In this document: positions 35,965 through 45,000 of the stretch, piece by piece | How the letters are laid out: every line of letters starts with the position of its first letter | Numbering within the stretch: the stretch's first letter is position 1 | Assembly: GCA_964631235.1 (NCBI GenBank) | Contig: CAZVZX010000012.1 | Span: 50,581-114,580 of the forward strand | Source: JARKPK01 sp964631235 | GTDB lineage: Bacteria > Planctomycetota > Planctomycetia > Pirellulales > Thermoguttaceae | Direction of reading: 5' to 3' | Length of the DNA: 64,000 nt | Translations under genes and position numbers: made by a program | The notes under the pieces: model-generated | What the model was told of the DNA's origin: nothing | The model's database searches: none | The model's input: the letters and a program-made list of their open reading frames with translations, nothing else

Positions 35965-37479
35965 ATGAATCAACCTAGTAGTAAGCCAGAACCGGTATCA
36001 TCTTCGGCGATTCTCGAAGCCTCTCGGCGCGAGAAGCTTCAGGCGATTCGCCGACTCGGCCATGATCCGTGGGGATGCCGTTTCGACGATCATCAGCCGA
36101 TCGGTGAAATCCGGCGTCGCGAGAACGAGTTGCGCGAAGAGCCGGTGCCCGATCAGCCGGGCAAGACGGTCGTTCGCGGTCCGGCGGTTCGGGCCGCTGG
36201 TCGGATCATCTTGCGTCGGCCGTCGGGCAAGCTGCATTGGTTGCAAATCCGCGACTGGACCGGCACGATCCAGGTGATGATCGGCAAGGCGCAGGTCGGC
36301 GACGACAACTGGGAACTGGCTCAGCAGTTCGACTTGGGCGATGTCGTCGGCGTGGACGGGCAGTTGATCCGCACCCGGACCGGAGAGCTGACGATTGCCG
36401 CCGAGAAGCTGACCTTTTTGACCAAGTCGTTGGAGACGCCTCCGGAGAAGCACCACGGGCTGAGCGATCCCGAGCTTCGTCAGCGATGCCGCTATCTCGA
36501 CCTGATCTACACCGAAGGAGTTTGGGAACGTTTTCTGCGGCGGACGAAGATCGTGCATTCGATCCGATCGACGCTGGCCGCTCGCGGATTCGTCGAGGTG
36601 GAAGGGCCGACGTTGCATGCCATCGCCGGCGGGGCGGCCGCCCGACCCTTTATCACCCATCACAACGCGTTGGATATCGACCTTTACCTGCGGATTGCGC
36701 TGGAGCTGCACCTGAAGCGGCTGCTCGTCGGCGGCGTCGAGCGGGTGTACGAACTGGGGCGCGTTTATCGCAACGAAGGGATCAGCCCGCGGCATAATCC
36801 CGAGTTCACCATGCTCGAGGTGTATCAGGCCTACGGCGATTATCGTTCGATGATGGACCTGACCGAGGCGTTGATCGTCGGCGCCATCGAAGCGACCGGC
36901 CAGCCGCTGCAATTGGCGTGGGGCGATACGACGATCGACTTCACCCCGCCGTTCGCCCGAAAAACGTACGACGAGCTGTTCGCAGAGCATACGGGCGTCG
37001 AGCCGCATGATGCGGAGGCGGTGGCCCGCTTCGCCCGTTCGATCGGGTTGGAGCCGGCGGGCAAGCATCCTGATGTCGTGAAAAGCGAAGTGTTTGAGGC
37101 GAAGGTTGAAGACGCATTGCGCGGGCCGGTGTTCGTGTGCGACTACCCGGCGAGCGTCTGTCCGTTGACCAAGCGCAAGGCCGCCGACCCGACGGTGGCC
37201 GAGCGGTTCGAGCTGTTCATCAACGGTATGGAAGTGGCGAACGCCTACACCGAGTTGAACGATCCCGACTTGCAGGAGGAGCTGTTCAGCAAACAGCTCG
37301 AAGGACTGCCCGAGGAAGACTCGATGGCGCGGATGGACCGCGACTTCATTCGCGCGCTAAGGCATGGGATGCCGCCGGCGGGCGGGCTGGGGATCGGCAT
37401 CGATCGGTTGGTGATGCTGCTGACCAATTCGCAAAGCATTCGCGATGTGATTTTGTTTCCGCTGCTTCGGCCCGAGTGA
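35965..37479 (+). CDS. lysS: Lysyl-tRNA synthetase, class II
   Basis: It charges tRNA-Lys. The 504-residue protein has the anticodon-binding OB fold first (about 75-165: AAGRIILRRPSGKLHWLQIR-type strands) and then the class II core: motif 2 region VYELGRVYRNEGISPRHNPEFTMLE (about 261-285) and motif 3 GGLGIGIDRLVMLL (about 472-485). EGPTLHAIAGGAAARPF (about 215-231) is the LysRS-specific version. ATG 35965 (MNQPSSKPE) was chosen because the residues before it have no similarity; no clear Shine-Dalgarno. It is 78 bp upstream of the ABC permease gene. Confidence 0.95.
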   Translation: MNQPSSKPEPVSSSAILEASRREKLQAIRRLGHDPWGCRFDDHQPIGEIRRRENELREEPVPDQPGKTVVRGPAVRAAGRIILRRPSGKLHWLQIRDWTGTIQVMIGKAQVGDDNWELAQQFDLGDVVGVDGQLIRTRTGELTIAAEKLTFLTKSLETPPEKHHGLSDPELRQRCRYLDLIYTEGVWERFLRRTKIVHSIRSTLAARGFVEVEGPTLHAIAGGAAARPFITHHNALDIDLYLRIALELHLKRLLVGGVERVYELGRVYRNEGISPRHNPEFTMLEVYQAYGDYRSMMDLTEALIVGAIEATGQPLQLAWGDTTIDFTPPFARKTYDELFAEHTGVEPHDAEAVARFARSIGLEPAGKHPDVVKSEVFEAKVEDALRGPVFVCDYPASVCPLTKRKAADPTVAERFELFINGMEVANAYTELNDPDLQEELFSKQLEGLPEEDSMARMDRDFIRALRHGMPPAGGLGIGIDRLVMLLTNSQSIRDVILFPLLRPE

Positions 37480-37557
37480 ATCGCGTCGGGAAAGGCCGGC
37501 GCATGAGCGAGGCGGGCGTCGCATAATCGAGTCGGCCGTGCGTCAAGGAAGACGATC

Positions 37558-39348
37558 ATGTACAAGCTGCTGCTGTGCTTGCGGTATTTGCGCACCCGAT
37601 GGATTGCGTTGGCGTCGATCGTCAGCGTGATGTTGGGCGTGGCCACGATGATCGTGGTCAACAGCGTCATGGCCGGCTTCGCTCGCGAGATGGAAGATCG
37701 CATTCACGGCGTGCTGGCCGATCTGAGCTTTCAGGCCCGCGACTTCAACGGCGCGCCCGACGCCGAGTGGCACATGGAGCAGATCCGCCGCGTTGCCGGC
37801 GAATACATCGAGGGGATGACGCCGGTGGTGGTCGTGCCAGGGATGCTCAACTTCCGCGTGGGCGGCAATTGGATGACGCAGCAGGTGGAAATCGTCGGCA
37901 TCGACGAACAGAGCCATTCGCTGGTGAGCGACTACGCCCGCTATTTGCAGCATCCGGAGAACCGTCGCCAGTTCACTTGGTCGCTTCGCGAAGGGGGCTA
38001 CGATGTGTACGATCATCAGGCCGGCCCCGAGGCCCCGGCCCGCCCGCAAATGAGCGAAGCCGGCTGGAGCCACCGTCGCTACGTGGCCGAACGCGAGATG
38101 TTCGAAGAGCGTCTGCGCCGCAGTCGCACCCCGCATACGGCTTCGCCTTCGTCGGCGCGGCTTGGGTCGCCGCCGGCATCAAGCCGAGAGCTTTCTTCGT
38201 CGCCGGAGCTGAAGTCGTTGGCACCATCGCCGCCGCCTGAAGCGACGGCAATGGAACACACGTCAACGGCGGTCGCGCCGACTGCCGGAGACGCTTCACA
38301 AGTTCGAACGACGGAAACAGGCGGCCCGCCTGCGCCGCCGCACGAGTCGCCTTCAACTGCCGAAACAGCAACCAGCGTTCCAGCGTCGCCTTCGCCGCCG
38401 GCGACCGATCCGTTCCTCAACCGCGCCGATCCATTCGCCCCCTACAATGCGGCCACGGCGCCGGCCGAAAGCGTTTTCGACCCGCGGCAGCATCAGCACA
38501 CCGGCGCGGTGTTGGGCATGGCGATGGCCGCCTTTCGCGGCCGCGACGGTGCCGACCGCTTCATCCTCCTGCCCGGCGACGACGTGAAAATCACCTTTCC
38601 GACGGTGGGCATGCCGCCGAAGATCCTCAGCGACGAGTTCACCGTCATCGACCTCTATGAGAGCAAGATGAGCGAGTACGACTCGCGGTTCGTCTTCGTT
38701 CCGATCCGCAAGCTGCAAGAGCTGCGCGGCATGATCGATCCGACTACCGGCGTGGGAATGTTCAACTCGATTCAGATCAAGCTCAAGCCCGGGGTCGATG
38801 GCGACATGGTGCGCGACCTGCTGGCCGCCCAGTTTCCTGAAGAACTATTCATCGTCGCCACCTGGCGCGACAAACAGGGTGCGTTGCTGGCGGCCGTGCA
38901 GATGGAAACCGCGATCCTCAACGTGCTGCTCTTTTTGATCATCGCCGTGGCCGGCTTCGGCATTCTGGCGATCTTCTTCATGATCGTCTTCGAGAAAACC
39001 CGCGACATCGGCATCCTCAAGTCGCTCGGCGCGCACGGTCGCGGCGTGATGGGCATCTTTCTCGGCTATGGGCTGTCGCTGGGGGCGGTAGGCTCCGGCG
39101 TGGGAATGGTGATGGGCTTGCTGTTCGTTCGCTACATCAACGAAATCGCCGATCTGCTCGGGCGGATTACCGGGCGAAAGGTGTTCGATCCGTCGATCTA
39201 CTACTTCTACTCGATTCCGGCGATTGTCGAGCCGGCTACGGTGGCTTGGATCGTCGGCGGAGCAATGCTGATTGCCGTGGCGGCCAGCGTGGCCCCGGCG
39301 CTTCAGGCGGCACGGCTGCGCCCGGTCGAGGCCTTGCGTTACGAATGA
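37558..39348 (+). CDS. ABC transporter permease (LolC/LolE-FtsX family)
   Basis: A 596-residue inner-membrane permease. The first membrane helix is about residues 13-35 (TRWIALASIVSVMLGVATMI), followed by a large periplasmic domain, and three helices lie in the C-terminal part (ETAILNVLLFLIIAVAGFGI about 443-470, GYGLSLGAVGSGVGMVMGL about 503-522, WIVGGAMLIAVAASV about 563-580). FEKTRDIGILKSLGAHGRGVMGIF is the FtsX-domain coupling segment. A Ser/Thr/Pro-rich insertion of about 115 residues (181-297) interrupts the periplasmic domain; LolC/E proteins are usually about 400-415 residues. The ATPase gene follows, so together they form a LolCDE- or MacB-like exporter; lipoprotein release is one possible role. 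Confidence 0.88.
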   Translation: MYKLLLCLRYLRTRWIALASIVSVMLGVATMIVVNSVMAGFAREMEDRIHGVLADLSFQARDFNGAPDAEWHMEQIRRVAGEYIEGMTPVVVVPGMLNFRVGGNWMTQQVEIVGIDEQSHSLVSDYARYLQHPENRRQFTWSLREGGYDVYDHQAGPEAPARPQMSEAGWSHRRYVAEREMFEERLRRSRTPHTASPSSARLGSPPASSRELSSSPELKSLAPSPPPEATAMEHTSTAVAPTAGDASQVRTTETGGPPAPPHESPSTAETATSVPASPSPPATDPFLNRADPFAPYNAATAPAESVFDPRQHQHTGAVLGMAMAAFRGRDGADRFILLPGDDVKITFPTVGMPPKILSDEFTVIDLYESKMSEYDSRFVFVPIRKLQELRGMIDPTTGVGMFNSIQIKLKPGVDGDMVRDLLAAQFPEELFIVATWRDKQGALLAAVQMETAILNVLLFLIIAVAGFGILAIFFMIVFEKTRDIGILKSLGAHGRGVMGIFLGYGLSLGAVGSGVGMVMGLLFVRYINEIADLLGRITGRKVFDPSIYYFYSIPAIVEPATVAWIVGGAMLIAVAASVAPALQAARLRPVEALRYE

Positions 39349-39452
39349 AGGCCGAGGGCGGCCGACTTCGGGGGCCGCCGGGCATGAGTTCGCGCTTGTC
39401 GCCCGGCAACCTGCCCCATCCCGCGATTGTTCATACACGAAGGAAACAACCG

Positions 39453-40199
39453 ATGACGCTATTGGAAACGTCCGGCCGCCGCGCGGTGCATACGGGCTTG
39501 AAGCCGGAAAAGCTGCTGCTCTCGGCCCGCGGCATTTGCAAAAGCTACCGCAAAGGATCGGCCGAGGTTCCCGTGTTGCGAGGGGTGGACTTGCAGGTCT
39601 TTCAAGGCGAACTGCTGGCGATTATCGGCCAAAGCGGATCGGGCAAAAGCACTCTGCTGCATGTCTTGGGAACGCTCGACGCGCCGGACGAAGGCGAGAT
39701 TCACTTCGACGGCCAGCGGATCGACCGCCTGCCGCCCTTGCTGCAAGACTCGTTCCGCAACCAGCGGCTGGGAATGATCTTTCAGTTCTACCACTTGCTG
39801 CCCGAACTAACGACGCTGGAAAACGTCCTTGCCCCATTGATGATCCGCGACAGCGTTTGGCACTATTGGCGCAACCGGCGGCACTATCGGGCCGAGGCCG
39901 AACGGCTGTTGGAAATGGTCGGCCTCAGTCATCGGCTTAAGCACCGTCCCCGCGAGCTTTCCGGCGGCGAGATGCAGCGGGCGGCCATCGCTCGGGCACT
40001 GATCGCCCGGCCCGAAATCCTTCTGGCCGACGAACCGACCGGCAACCTCGACCGCAACACCGGCGGCGAAATCATGCGTTTGCTCCGCTCGTTGAACGAG
40101 CGGGAAAATCTGACCATCGTCATGGTCACGCACGACCAATCGATCGCTGCGGCTGCCGACCGCATCGTCCGCTTGGCCGACGGCCGTATCGCGGCTTAA
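39453..40199 (+). CDS. ABC transporter ATPase (LolD/MacB type)
   Basis: A 248-residue ATPase. Walker A GQSGSGKST (about 61-69), Q-loop MIFQFYHLLPELTTLENV (about 109-126), signature LSGGEMQRAAIARAL (about 169-183), Walker B LLADEPTGNLD (about 190-200) and switch His VMVTHD. The FQ-x-Y-x-LLPELT-x-x-EN pattern is typical of LolD-like subunits. ATG 39453 follows AAGGA (39440-39444). The gene starts 104 bp after the permease and is surely its partner. Confidence 0.93.
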   Translation: MTLLETSGRRAVHTGLKPEKLLLSARGICKSYRKGSAEVPVLRGVDLQVFQGELLAIIGQSGSGKSTLLHVLGTLDAPDEGEIHFDGQRIDRLPPLLQDSFRNQRLGMIFQFYHLLPELTTLENVLAPLMIRDSVWHYWRNRRHYRAEAERLLEMVGLSHRLKHRPRELSGGEMQRAAIARALIARPEILLADEPTGNLDRNTGGEIMRLLRSLNERENLTIVMVTHDQSIAAAADRIVRLADGRIAA

Positions 40200-40695
40200 T
40201 GACCCGTTGAAAACACGATTCCCGCGAATTCAGCCCTCGAATGTTGGGGAAAACACGCCCGGCCGCGAATCAAATGAGTTCTTTTCCAACGGGCCGGCAA
40301 AAAATAACCGCGAACGACGGAAAGCGGTTCAATCGCGGACGGCACGCAAGAGGGCCGCGTTATTGCGATCACGGCCGCTTTCGCAATTGTGCGGAATTGC
40401 TTGATCTAGGCTGCGGGCCGGTTCGCGCGAAGGCCGGACGCCCCCCTTCCGCGAAGCGGAGTTCCGTTTCGTGTTGGGCGACTGTGCCGCGTTGGGCCGC
40501 GGGCGCGGCGCGAGCCGAGCCGTTTGCGTTGTAGACCCCGACGCATGCGCGCGAGCCTCCTATCCGTTGTTACGGTGCGGGTCTTGCATTACAATCGCTC
40601 CTTGAGCGCGCGGTTGTCGATGGGCGGTCTGCGCGCATGGCGGCACAGCCGCCCCGTCGTCGTTACTCGTTAGTCATGGGATGAAATCGGAGATC
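40200..40695. other. Intergenic with repeat copy
   Basis: Between the ATPase and ilvE. It holds the best copy of the dispersed repeat (40306-40396). No gene is seen. A promoter for ilvE is expected in the last 150 bp, but no convincing boxes were found. Confidence 0.5.
40306..40396 (+). repeat. Dispersed intergenic repeat, copy 4
   Basis: Reads AACCGCGAACGACGGAAAG, CGGTTCAATCGCGGACGG, CACGCAAGAGGGCCGCG, TTGCGATCACGG, CCGCTTTCGCAATTG. It shares block order with the copies near 18595 and, inverted, near 57045. GCGAACG/GCGG blocks allow internal pairing. Confidence 0.7.
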
Positions 40696-41553
40696 ATGTC
40701 CACTCAAGTCTTCATCAGCGGCCGGTTCTACGACAAAGACGATGCGAAGATCAGCGTGTTCGATCACGGTCTGCTCTACGGCGACGGCGTGTTCGAGGGC
40801 ATTCGCAGCTATGGGGGCAAGGTCTTCCGTCTTCAGGAGCATCTTGATCGGCTGTGGTATTCGGCCAAGGCGATCTTGCTGGAAATCCCGATGACCAAGG
40901 AGGAGATGGGCAAGGCGATCTACGAGGCCCTGGCCGTCAACAAGATCACCGACGGCTACATCCGCGTGGTCGTCACCCGCGGTGCCGGCACGTTGGGGCT
41001 CGACCCCAACCGTTGCAGCAATCCGCAGGTGATCATCATCGCCGACCGCATTCAGCTCTACCCGCAAGAGCTGTACGAAAAGGGATTGGAGATCGTCACC
41101 GTCAGCGTGCTCCGCAATCATCCGGCGGCCCTGAGCCCGCGGATCAAGTCGTTGAACTACTTGAACAACATTTTGGCGAAGATCGAGGGCCTGAAGGCCG
41201 GCTGCATCGAGGCGCTGATGCTCAACCATAAAGGCGAAGTGGCCGAATGCACCGGCGACAACATCTTCTTGGTGCGCAGCGGACGGGTGATCACGCCGCC
41301 GTTGGATGCGGGCATTTTGGAAGGGATCACCCGCGACGCGGTAATCGACATCGCCCGCGCCGGCGGCTGGGAAGTGCAAGAGCTCGCGATCACCAAGCAC
41401 GATGTCTATGTGGCCGACGAGTGTTTCCTCACCGGCACGGCCGCCGAGGTGGTTCCGGTGGTGAAGGTCGATAGCCGTCCGATCGGCGACGGCAAACCCG
41501 GCCCGATTACCCGCGAGTTGATCAAGCGATTCCACGAAGCCACGCGACAGTAA
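40696..41553 (+). CDS. ilvE: Branched-chain amino acid aminotransferase
   Basis: A fold-type IV PLP enzyme transferring the amino group to branched-chain 2-oxo acids. The 285-residue protein has VFISGRFYDKDDAKISVFDHGLLYGDGVFEGIRSY (in parts, about 4-38) with the family's opening, the PLP Lys in PRIKSLNYLNNILAK (about 152-166), EALMLNHKGEVAECTGDNIF (about 173-192) and FLTGTAAEVVPV (about 244-255). ATG 40696 has GGAGA 3 bases upstream, ATG 40681 has no clear ribosome binding site; I chose 40696 with some doubt. D-amino-acid transaminase and ADC lyase are relatives, but the length and EGIRSY motif favour IlvE. Confidence 0.93.
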   Translation: MSTQVFISGRFYDKDDAKISVFDHGLLYGDGVFEGIRSYGGKVFRLQEHLDRLWYSAKAILLEIPMTKEEMGKAIYEALAVNKITDGYIRVVVTRGAGTLGLDPNRCSNPQVIIIADRIQLYPQELYEKGLEIVTVSVLRNHPAALSPRIKSLNYLNNILAKIEGLKAGCIEALMLNHKGEVAECTGDNIFLVRSGRVITPPLDAGILEGITRDAVIDIARAGGWEVQELAITKHDVYVADECFLTGTAAEVVPVVKVDSRPIGDGKPGPITRELIKRFHEATRQ

Positions 41554-41830
41554 TCGCCGGAACAGCGGCTTTTGTTTGGGGGGAGAGCGGTGATTGCCGG
41601 CGCGGCGGCATCCGCAGCGGCGGTGATCGCCCGAGCGACGGTTTTCGCCGCAACACGGCTGCGCAACAGCACAAGCGATCGAAAGCGAAGCGAATCGGCC
41701 GGCATCGGGGGCCGCGCGACTGAGCCGCTTTTCGCATCGAGCCGATTCGTTCAGACGAGGTGCCTCGCCATGACGACCCGCAACGACCGCTTTGCACCAC
41801 CGATCCGGCATTTCGAGTTCATTTGGAAGA

Positions 41831-42126
41831 AACGCCAGCGACCAACGGGAGCGGGTTTTCAGCCGGGTGCGGCAGCACCGGATGGCCGGCGGTCCTACCG
41901 CCTTCTGCCACGAACCCAGGATCTCGTTTTCACTCGGCAAGAACGCCAGCGACCAACGGGAGCGGGTTTTACTCTCGGTGCGGGAGCACCGGTTGGCCGG
42001 CGGTCCTACCGCCTTCTGCCACGAACCCAGGATCTCGTTTTCACTCGGCAAGAACGCCAGCGACCAACGGGAGCGGGTTTTACTCTCGGTGCGGGAGCAC
42101 CGGTTGGCCGGCGGTCCTACCGCCTT
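41831..42126 (+). repeat. 111-bp direct tandem repeat (about 2.7 copies)
   Basis: The block beginning AACGCCAGCGACCAACGGGA occurs at 41831, 41942 and 42053, each 111 bp apart. Copies 2 and 3 are identical over the part they share; copy 1 differs at several bases (for example CAGCCGGGTGCGGC against ACTCTCGGTGCGGG). Copy 3 ends at CCTACCGCCTT, right at the probable GTG start of the PQQ gene. 111 is a multiple of three, so the reading frame stays open through all copies. Confidence 0.92.
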
Positions 42127-43446
42127 GTGTTGCGAGGTGTTTCGGTGTTGTTGCTGGTGGTCTCGGCGGCGGCCGCCATGCTTTCGGTTGCCCACGGCGA
42201 CGACTGGCCGCAATGGCGCGGCCCGAACCGCGACGGCGTTTGGAACGAGACGGGCATCATCGAGCGGTTCTCGTCGCCCGAGATTCCGCGGCGATGGAGC
42301 GTGAAGATCGGCAGCGGGTACAGCGGGCCGACCGTCGCCGCCGGACGGGTGTATGTTTCGGATCGAGTCGTCGAGCCGGAAGAAAAGGAACGGGTTCATT
42401 GCTTCGCGTGGGAAGACGGCGCGAAGTTGTGGACGTATGAGTATCCGTGCGAGTACACGATCAGCTACAAGGCGGGTCCGCGGGCGTCGATTACGATTGA
42501 TGACGGCCGCGCGTTTGCCGTCGGTGCGATGGGGCACATCCATGCCTTCGATGCCGCCAATGGCAAAGTGCTGTGGAGCTACACGCCCGAGCAGTTGAAG
42601 GCGAAAGCGCCCATTTGGGGCGTGGCGCCGGCGCCGCTGGTGGTGGGCGACCTATTAGTGTGCATCGTTGGGGCGGAGGACGCCGCGGTAATCGCCTTCG
42701 ACAAACGGACGGGCCGGCGGCGGTGGTCGGCCTGCCCGGAACCGATCGCCTATGCTGCGCCCAACTTGATCCGTCACGGCGAGCGGACGGCGATTGCCTG
42801 CTGGTTGGCCCATCGGATCGTCGGCCTCGACCCGGAAGACGGAAGCGTGCTTTGGGAGCACCCGTTTCGGCCGCGGCGATGGATCGATCAGATCATCACC
42901 CCGGAGCGCAACGGCGACCTGTTGTTCCTTTCGTCGTTCGGCGATGGCTCGCTGATGCTGCGGGTGCGCGACGATCGGCCCGCTGTGGAAAAGCTGTGGC
43001 GCCGCTTCGGGGCCGACGAAAAGAACACCGACGCGCTGCACATCATGATGAGCAACCCGATCATCGCCGACGATCACGTTTACGGCATCGACAGCTACGG
43101 CGAGTTCCGCTGCCTGCGGGCCGACAACGGCGATCGCGTGTGGGAAGACAAGACAGTCGTTTCGCAGGTCCGTTGGGGCTCGGGGCACATGGTTCGTCAG
43201 GGCGATCGCGTGTGGGTGTTCAACGATACCGGCGAATTGATCATCGCCCGACTGTCACCGCGCGGCTTCGAACGAATCAGTTCGGCCAAACTGCTCCGCC
43301 CCACGCGCGAGCAGCTCAATCGGCGCGATGGGGTGACATGGTCGCACCCGGCCTTCGCCTACCGTCACGTGTTCAATCGCAACGACGAGGAATTGGTGTG
43401 CGCGAGCCTCGCAGCGCCGGCGGGCGGCGCTGCTGCGGGTCGATGA
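42127..43446 (+). CDS. Secreted PQQ-like beta-propeller protein
   Basis: From GTG 42127 the 439-residue protein has a clean signal peptide (LRGVSVLLLVVSAAAAMLSVAHG) followed at once by DDWPQWRGPNRDGVWNE, the standard mature start of planctomycete PQQ-propeller proteins. Propeller blades follow with repeated A-x-D-x-x-x-G-x-x-x-W motifs (FAWEDGAKLWTYE, FDAANGKVLWSYT, FDKRTGRRRWSA, LDPEDGSVLWEH, LRADNGDRVWEDK). It is probably a periplasmic or outer-surface binding protein or an assembly factor; no dehydrogenase active site is evident. The frame is open back to ATG 41770 through the 111-bp repeats, but that start would put about 119 Arg-rich residues before the signal peptide, so I reject it. 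Confidence 0.85.
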   Translation: MLRGVSVLLLVVSAAAAMLSVAHGDDWPQWRGPNRDGVWNETGIIERFSSPEIPRRWSVKIGSGYSGPTVAAGRVYVSDRVVEPEEKERVHCFAWEDGAKLWTYEYPCEYTISYKAGPRASITIDDGRAFAVGAMGHIHAFDAANGKVLWSYTPEQLKAKAPIWGVAPAPLVVGDLLVCIVGAEDAAVIAFDKRTGRRRWSACPEPIAYAAPNLIRHGERTAIACWLAHRIVGLDPEDGSVLWEHPFRPRRWIDQIITPERNGDLLFLSSFGDGSLMLRVRDDRPAVEKLWRRFGADEKNTDALHIMMSNPIIADDHVYGIDSYGEFRCLRADNGDRVWEDKTVVSQVRWGSGHMVRQGDRVWVFNDTGELIIARLSPRGFERISSAKLLRPTREQLNRRDGVTWSHPAFAYRHVFNRNDEELVCASLAAPAGGAAAGR

Positions 43447-43500
43447 TCGGCCGATGGGCGGCTGCGTTCGTCCGCCGGCCGTGGAAAGGATGCCCCGACG

Positions 43501-44184
43501 ATGGAGTATGTTCGTTACGTCATCGACCTGTTTCTGCACCTCGATCAGCATCTGCGCGAGATTGTCCAAGACTACGGCGTTTGGACGTACTTAATTCTCT
43601 TTCTGATCATCTTCTGCGAAACGGGGCTTGTGGTTACCCCGTTCTTGCCCGGCGACTCGCTCTTGTTTGCCGCCGGTGCGCTGGCGGGGATGTGGACATC
43701 GGCTGACGGTACGCACTCGGGGCCGCTCAACGTAACATGGCTGATCGTTCTGCTCACCGCCGCGGCGATTATCGGCGATACGGTGAACTACTGGATCGGC
43801 GCATGGATCGGTCCGAAGGCGTTTTCGGGCCGCTATCGTTTCTTGAAGAAAGAATACCTCGACCGCACGCATCGCTTCTATGAACGGCACGGGGGGAAGA
43901 CGATCATCCTTGCCCGTTTCGTGCCGATCGTGCGCACCTTCGCCCCCTTTGTGGCCGGCGTGGGCGCAATGAACTACACACGGTTTATTGTCTATAACGT
44001 CGTCGGGGCGATCCTATGGGTGGTGGGGTTCGTTTTGGCGGGCTACTATTTCGGCAATCTTCCTTGGGTGAAGAAGAACTTTCAGTTCGTCATCATCGCG
44101 ATCATCATCATTTCGGTGATGCCGATGGTGGTGGAGTACATCCGGGCGCGCCGCGAGCCCCCGCCCGAGCCGCCGGCCGCGTAA
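43501..44184 (+). CDS. DedA-family membrane protein
   Basis: A 227-residue inner-membrane protein of the DedA/SNARE-associated (VTT) family, involved in lipid flipping and envelope integrity. Seen: FLIIFCETGLVVTPFLPGDSLLFAAG (about 34-59) with the conserved E-x-G...PGD motif, helix LIVLLTAAAIIGDTVNYWIGAWIG (about 81-104), and the signature ILARFVPIVRTFAPFVAGVGAM (about 138-159) with the conserved Arg pair. Final helix FQFVIIAIIIISVMPMVVEY and a Pro-rich tail. It begins 54 bp after the PQQ gene on the same strand. Confidence 0.93.
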   Translation: MEYVRYVIDLFLHLDQHLREIVQDYGVWTYLILFLIIFCETGLVVTPFLPGDSLLFAAGALAGMWTSADGTHSGPLNVTWLIVLLTAAAIIGDTVNYWIGAWIGPKAFSGRYRFLKKEYLDRTHRFYERHGGKTIILARFVPIVRTFAPFVAGVGAMNYTRFIVYNVVGAILWVVGFVLAGYYFGNLPWVKKNFQFVIIAIIIISVMPMVVEYIRARREPPPEPPAA

Positions 44185-44569
44185 GTTCAAGAGCTGTTGC
44201 CGCGCGGCGGTGAGCCGTCGGTCGAGTCGGACGGGAATGCCGTGTGCCCCGCGGCAGCCGACAGCGGCCGACATCAGATCGCCCGCTGCCGATCAAACGC
44301 CTGAAATCCGCGAGGGCATCTTGCACTTCGAACATGGGAACGGCGAAAGCGATTTCCCGTCCTTTTGCCGCTGGTACGTTCGCGGATATAATGAACCGCA
44401 TCGGTCCGGCGTTGGCGGCCTTTAATCCGCCGAGAGCACAGTGTGCAGCGGGCTTGCGTTGCCGAGTCGGCGAGATTGCCGATGGGCGACTGCTCCCGGG
44501 CCGCGGCTGGTGGTGAAATGTCCGCGGCCCGATGCGCCGGCTCGTTGATGCCTTATTGAGGATTCGGCC
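44185..44569. other. Intergenic
   Basis: 385 bp between the DedA gene and the DUF151 gene. Open frames are short and Arg-rich. I see no repeat, RNA or terminator. Confidence 0.5.
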
Positions 44570-44980
44570 ATGCCTGTTCCCATGGAACTGTCGAGGATCA
44601 TCATCAGCGAGATCAACGACCAGCAGGTGATCTACTTGAAGGAGGTGGGCGGGCAGCGGACGTTTCCGATCATGATCGGCATTTTCGAAGCGTCGAGCAT
44701 CGATCGTCGGGTCAAGGGGGCAACCTCGCCGCGGCCGCTCACGCACGACCTGATCGTCAATGTGGTTCGCGATTTGGGGGCGGAACTGCAAGATGTATTG
44801 ATCACCGAGCTGCGCGACCACACCTACTTTGCCAAGCTCCGCTTGCGCCGCGACGGCGAGCTGGTCGAGGTCGATGCCCGACCCTCGGACGCCATTGCCG
44901 TGGCCGTCACTTGCGACCCGCCGCTGCCGATCTACGTGAACGAGGAAGTGCTCAACGACGTATTGGGCGATCAGACGTAG
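44570..44980 (+). CDS. Bifunctional nuclease family protein (DUF151)
   Basis: A 136-residue protein of the DUF151 family, some members of which have DNase/RNase activity. LSRIIISEINDQQVIYLKEVGG (about 7-28), FPIMIGIFEASSID (about 32-45), RPLTHDLIVNVVRDLGAELQDVLIT (about 55-79) and VDARPSDAIAVAV (about 101-113) are the conserved blocks, the last holding the RPSDA signature. The C-terminus is degenerate relative to longer members. No signal peptide; cytoplasmic. It converges on the 993-residue gene with a 20-bp gap. Confidence 0.9.
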   Translation: MPVPMELSRIIISEINDQQVIYLKEVGGQRTFPIMIGIFEASSIDRRVKGATSPRPLTHDLIVNVVRDLGAELQDVLITELRDHTYFAKLRLRRDGELVEVDARPSDAIAVAVTCDPPLPIYVNEEVLNDVLGDQT

Positions 44981-45000
44981 TGGGCGTTGCGTCGCAGGGC

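Noticed and set aside
41831..42126. CRISPR array
   Set aside because: The whole 111-bp unit repeats with no unique spacers, and no cas gene is near.
41770..42126. N-terminal extension of the PQQ protein from ATG 41770
   Set aside because: It would place about 119 Arg-rich residues, encoded by the tandem repeats, before a normal signal peptide.
40663..42543. 626-codon open frame on the minus strand
   Set aside because: Antisense to ilvE and the start of the PQQ gene, and open through the 111-bp repeats only because their length is a multiple of three.
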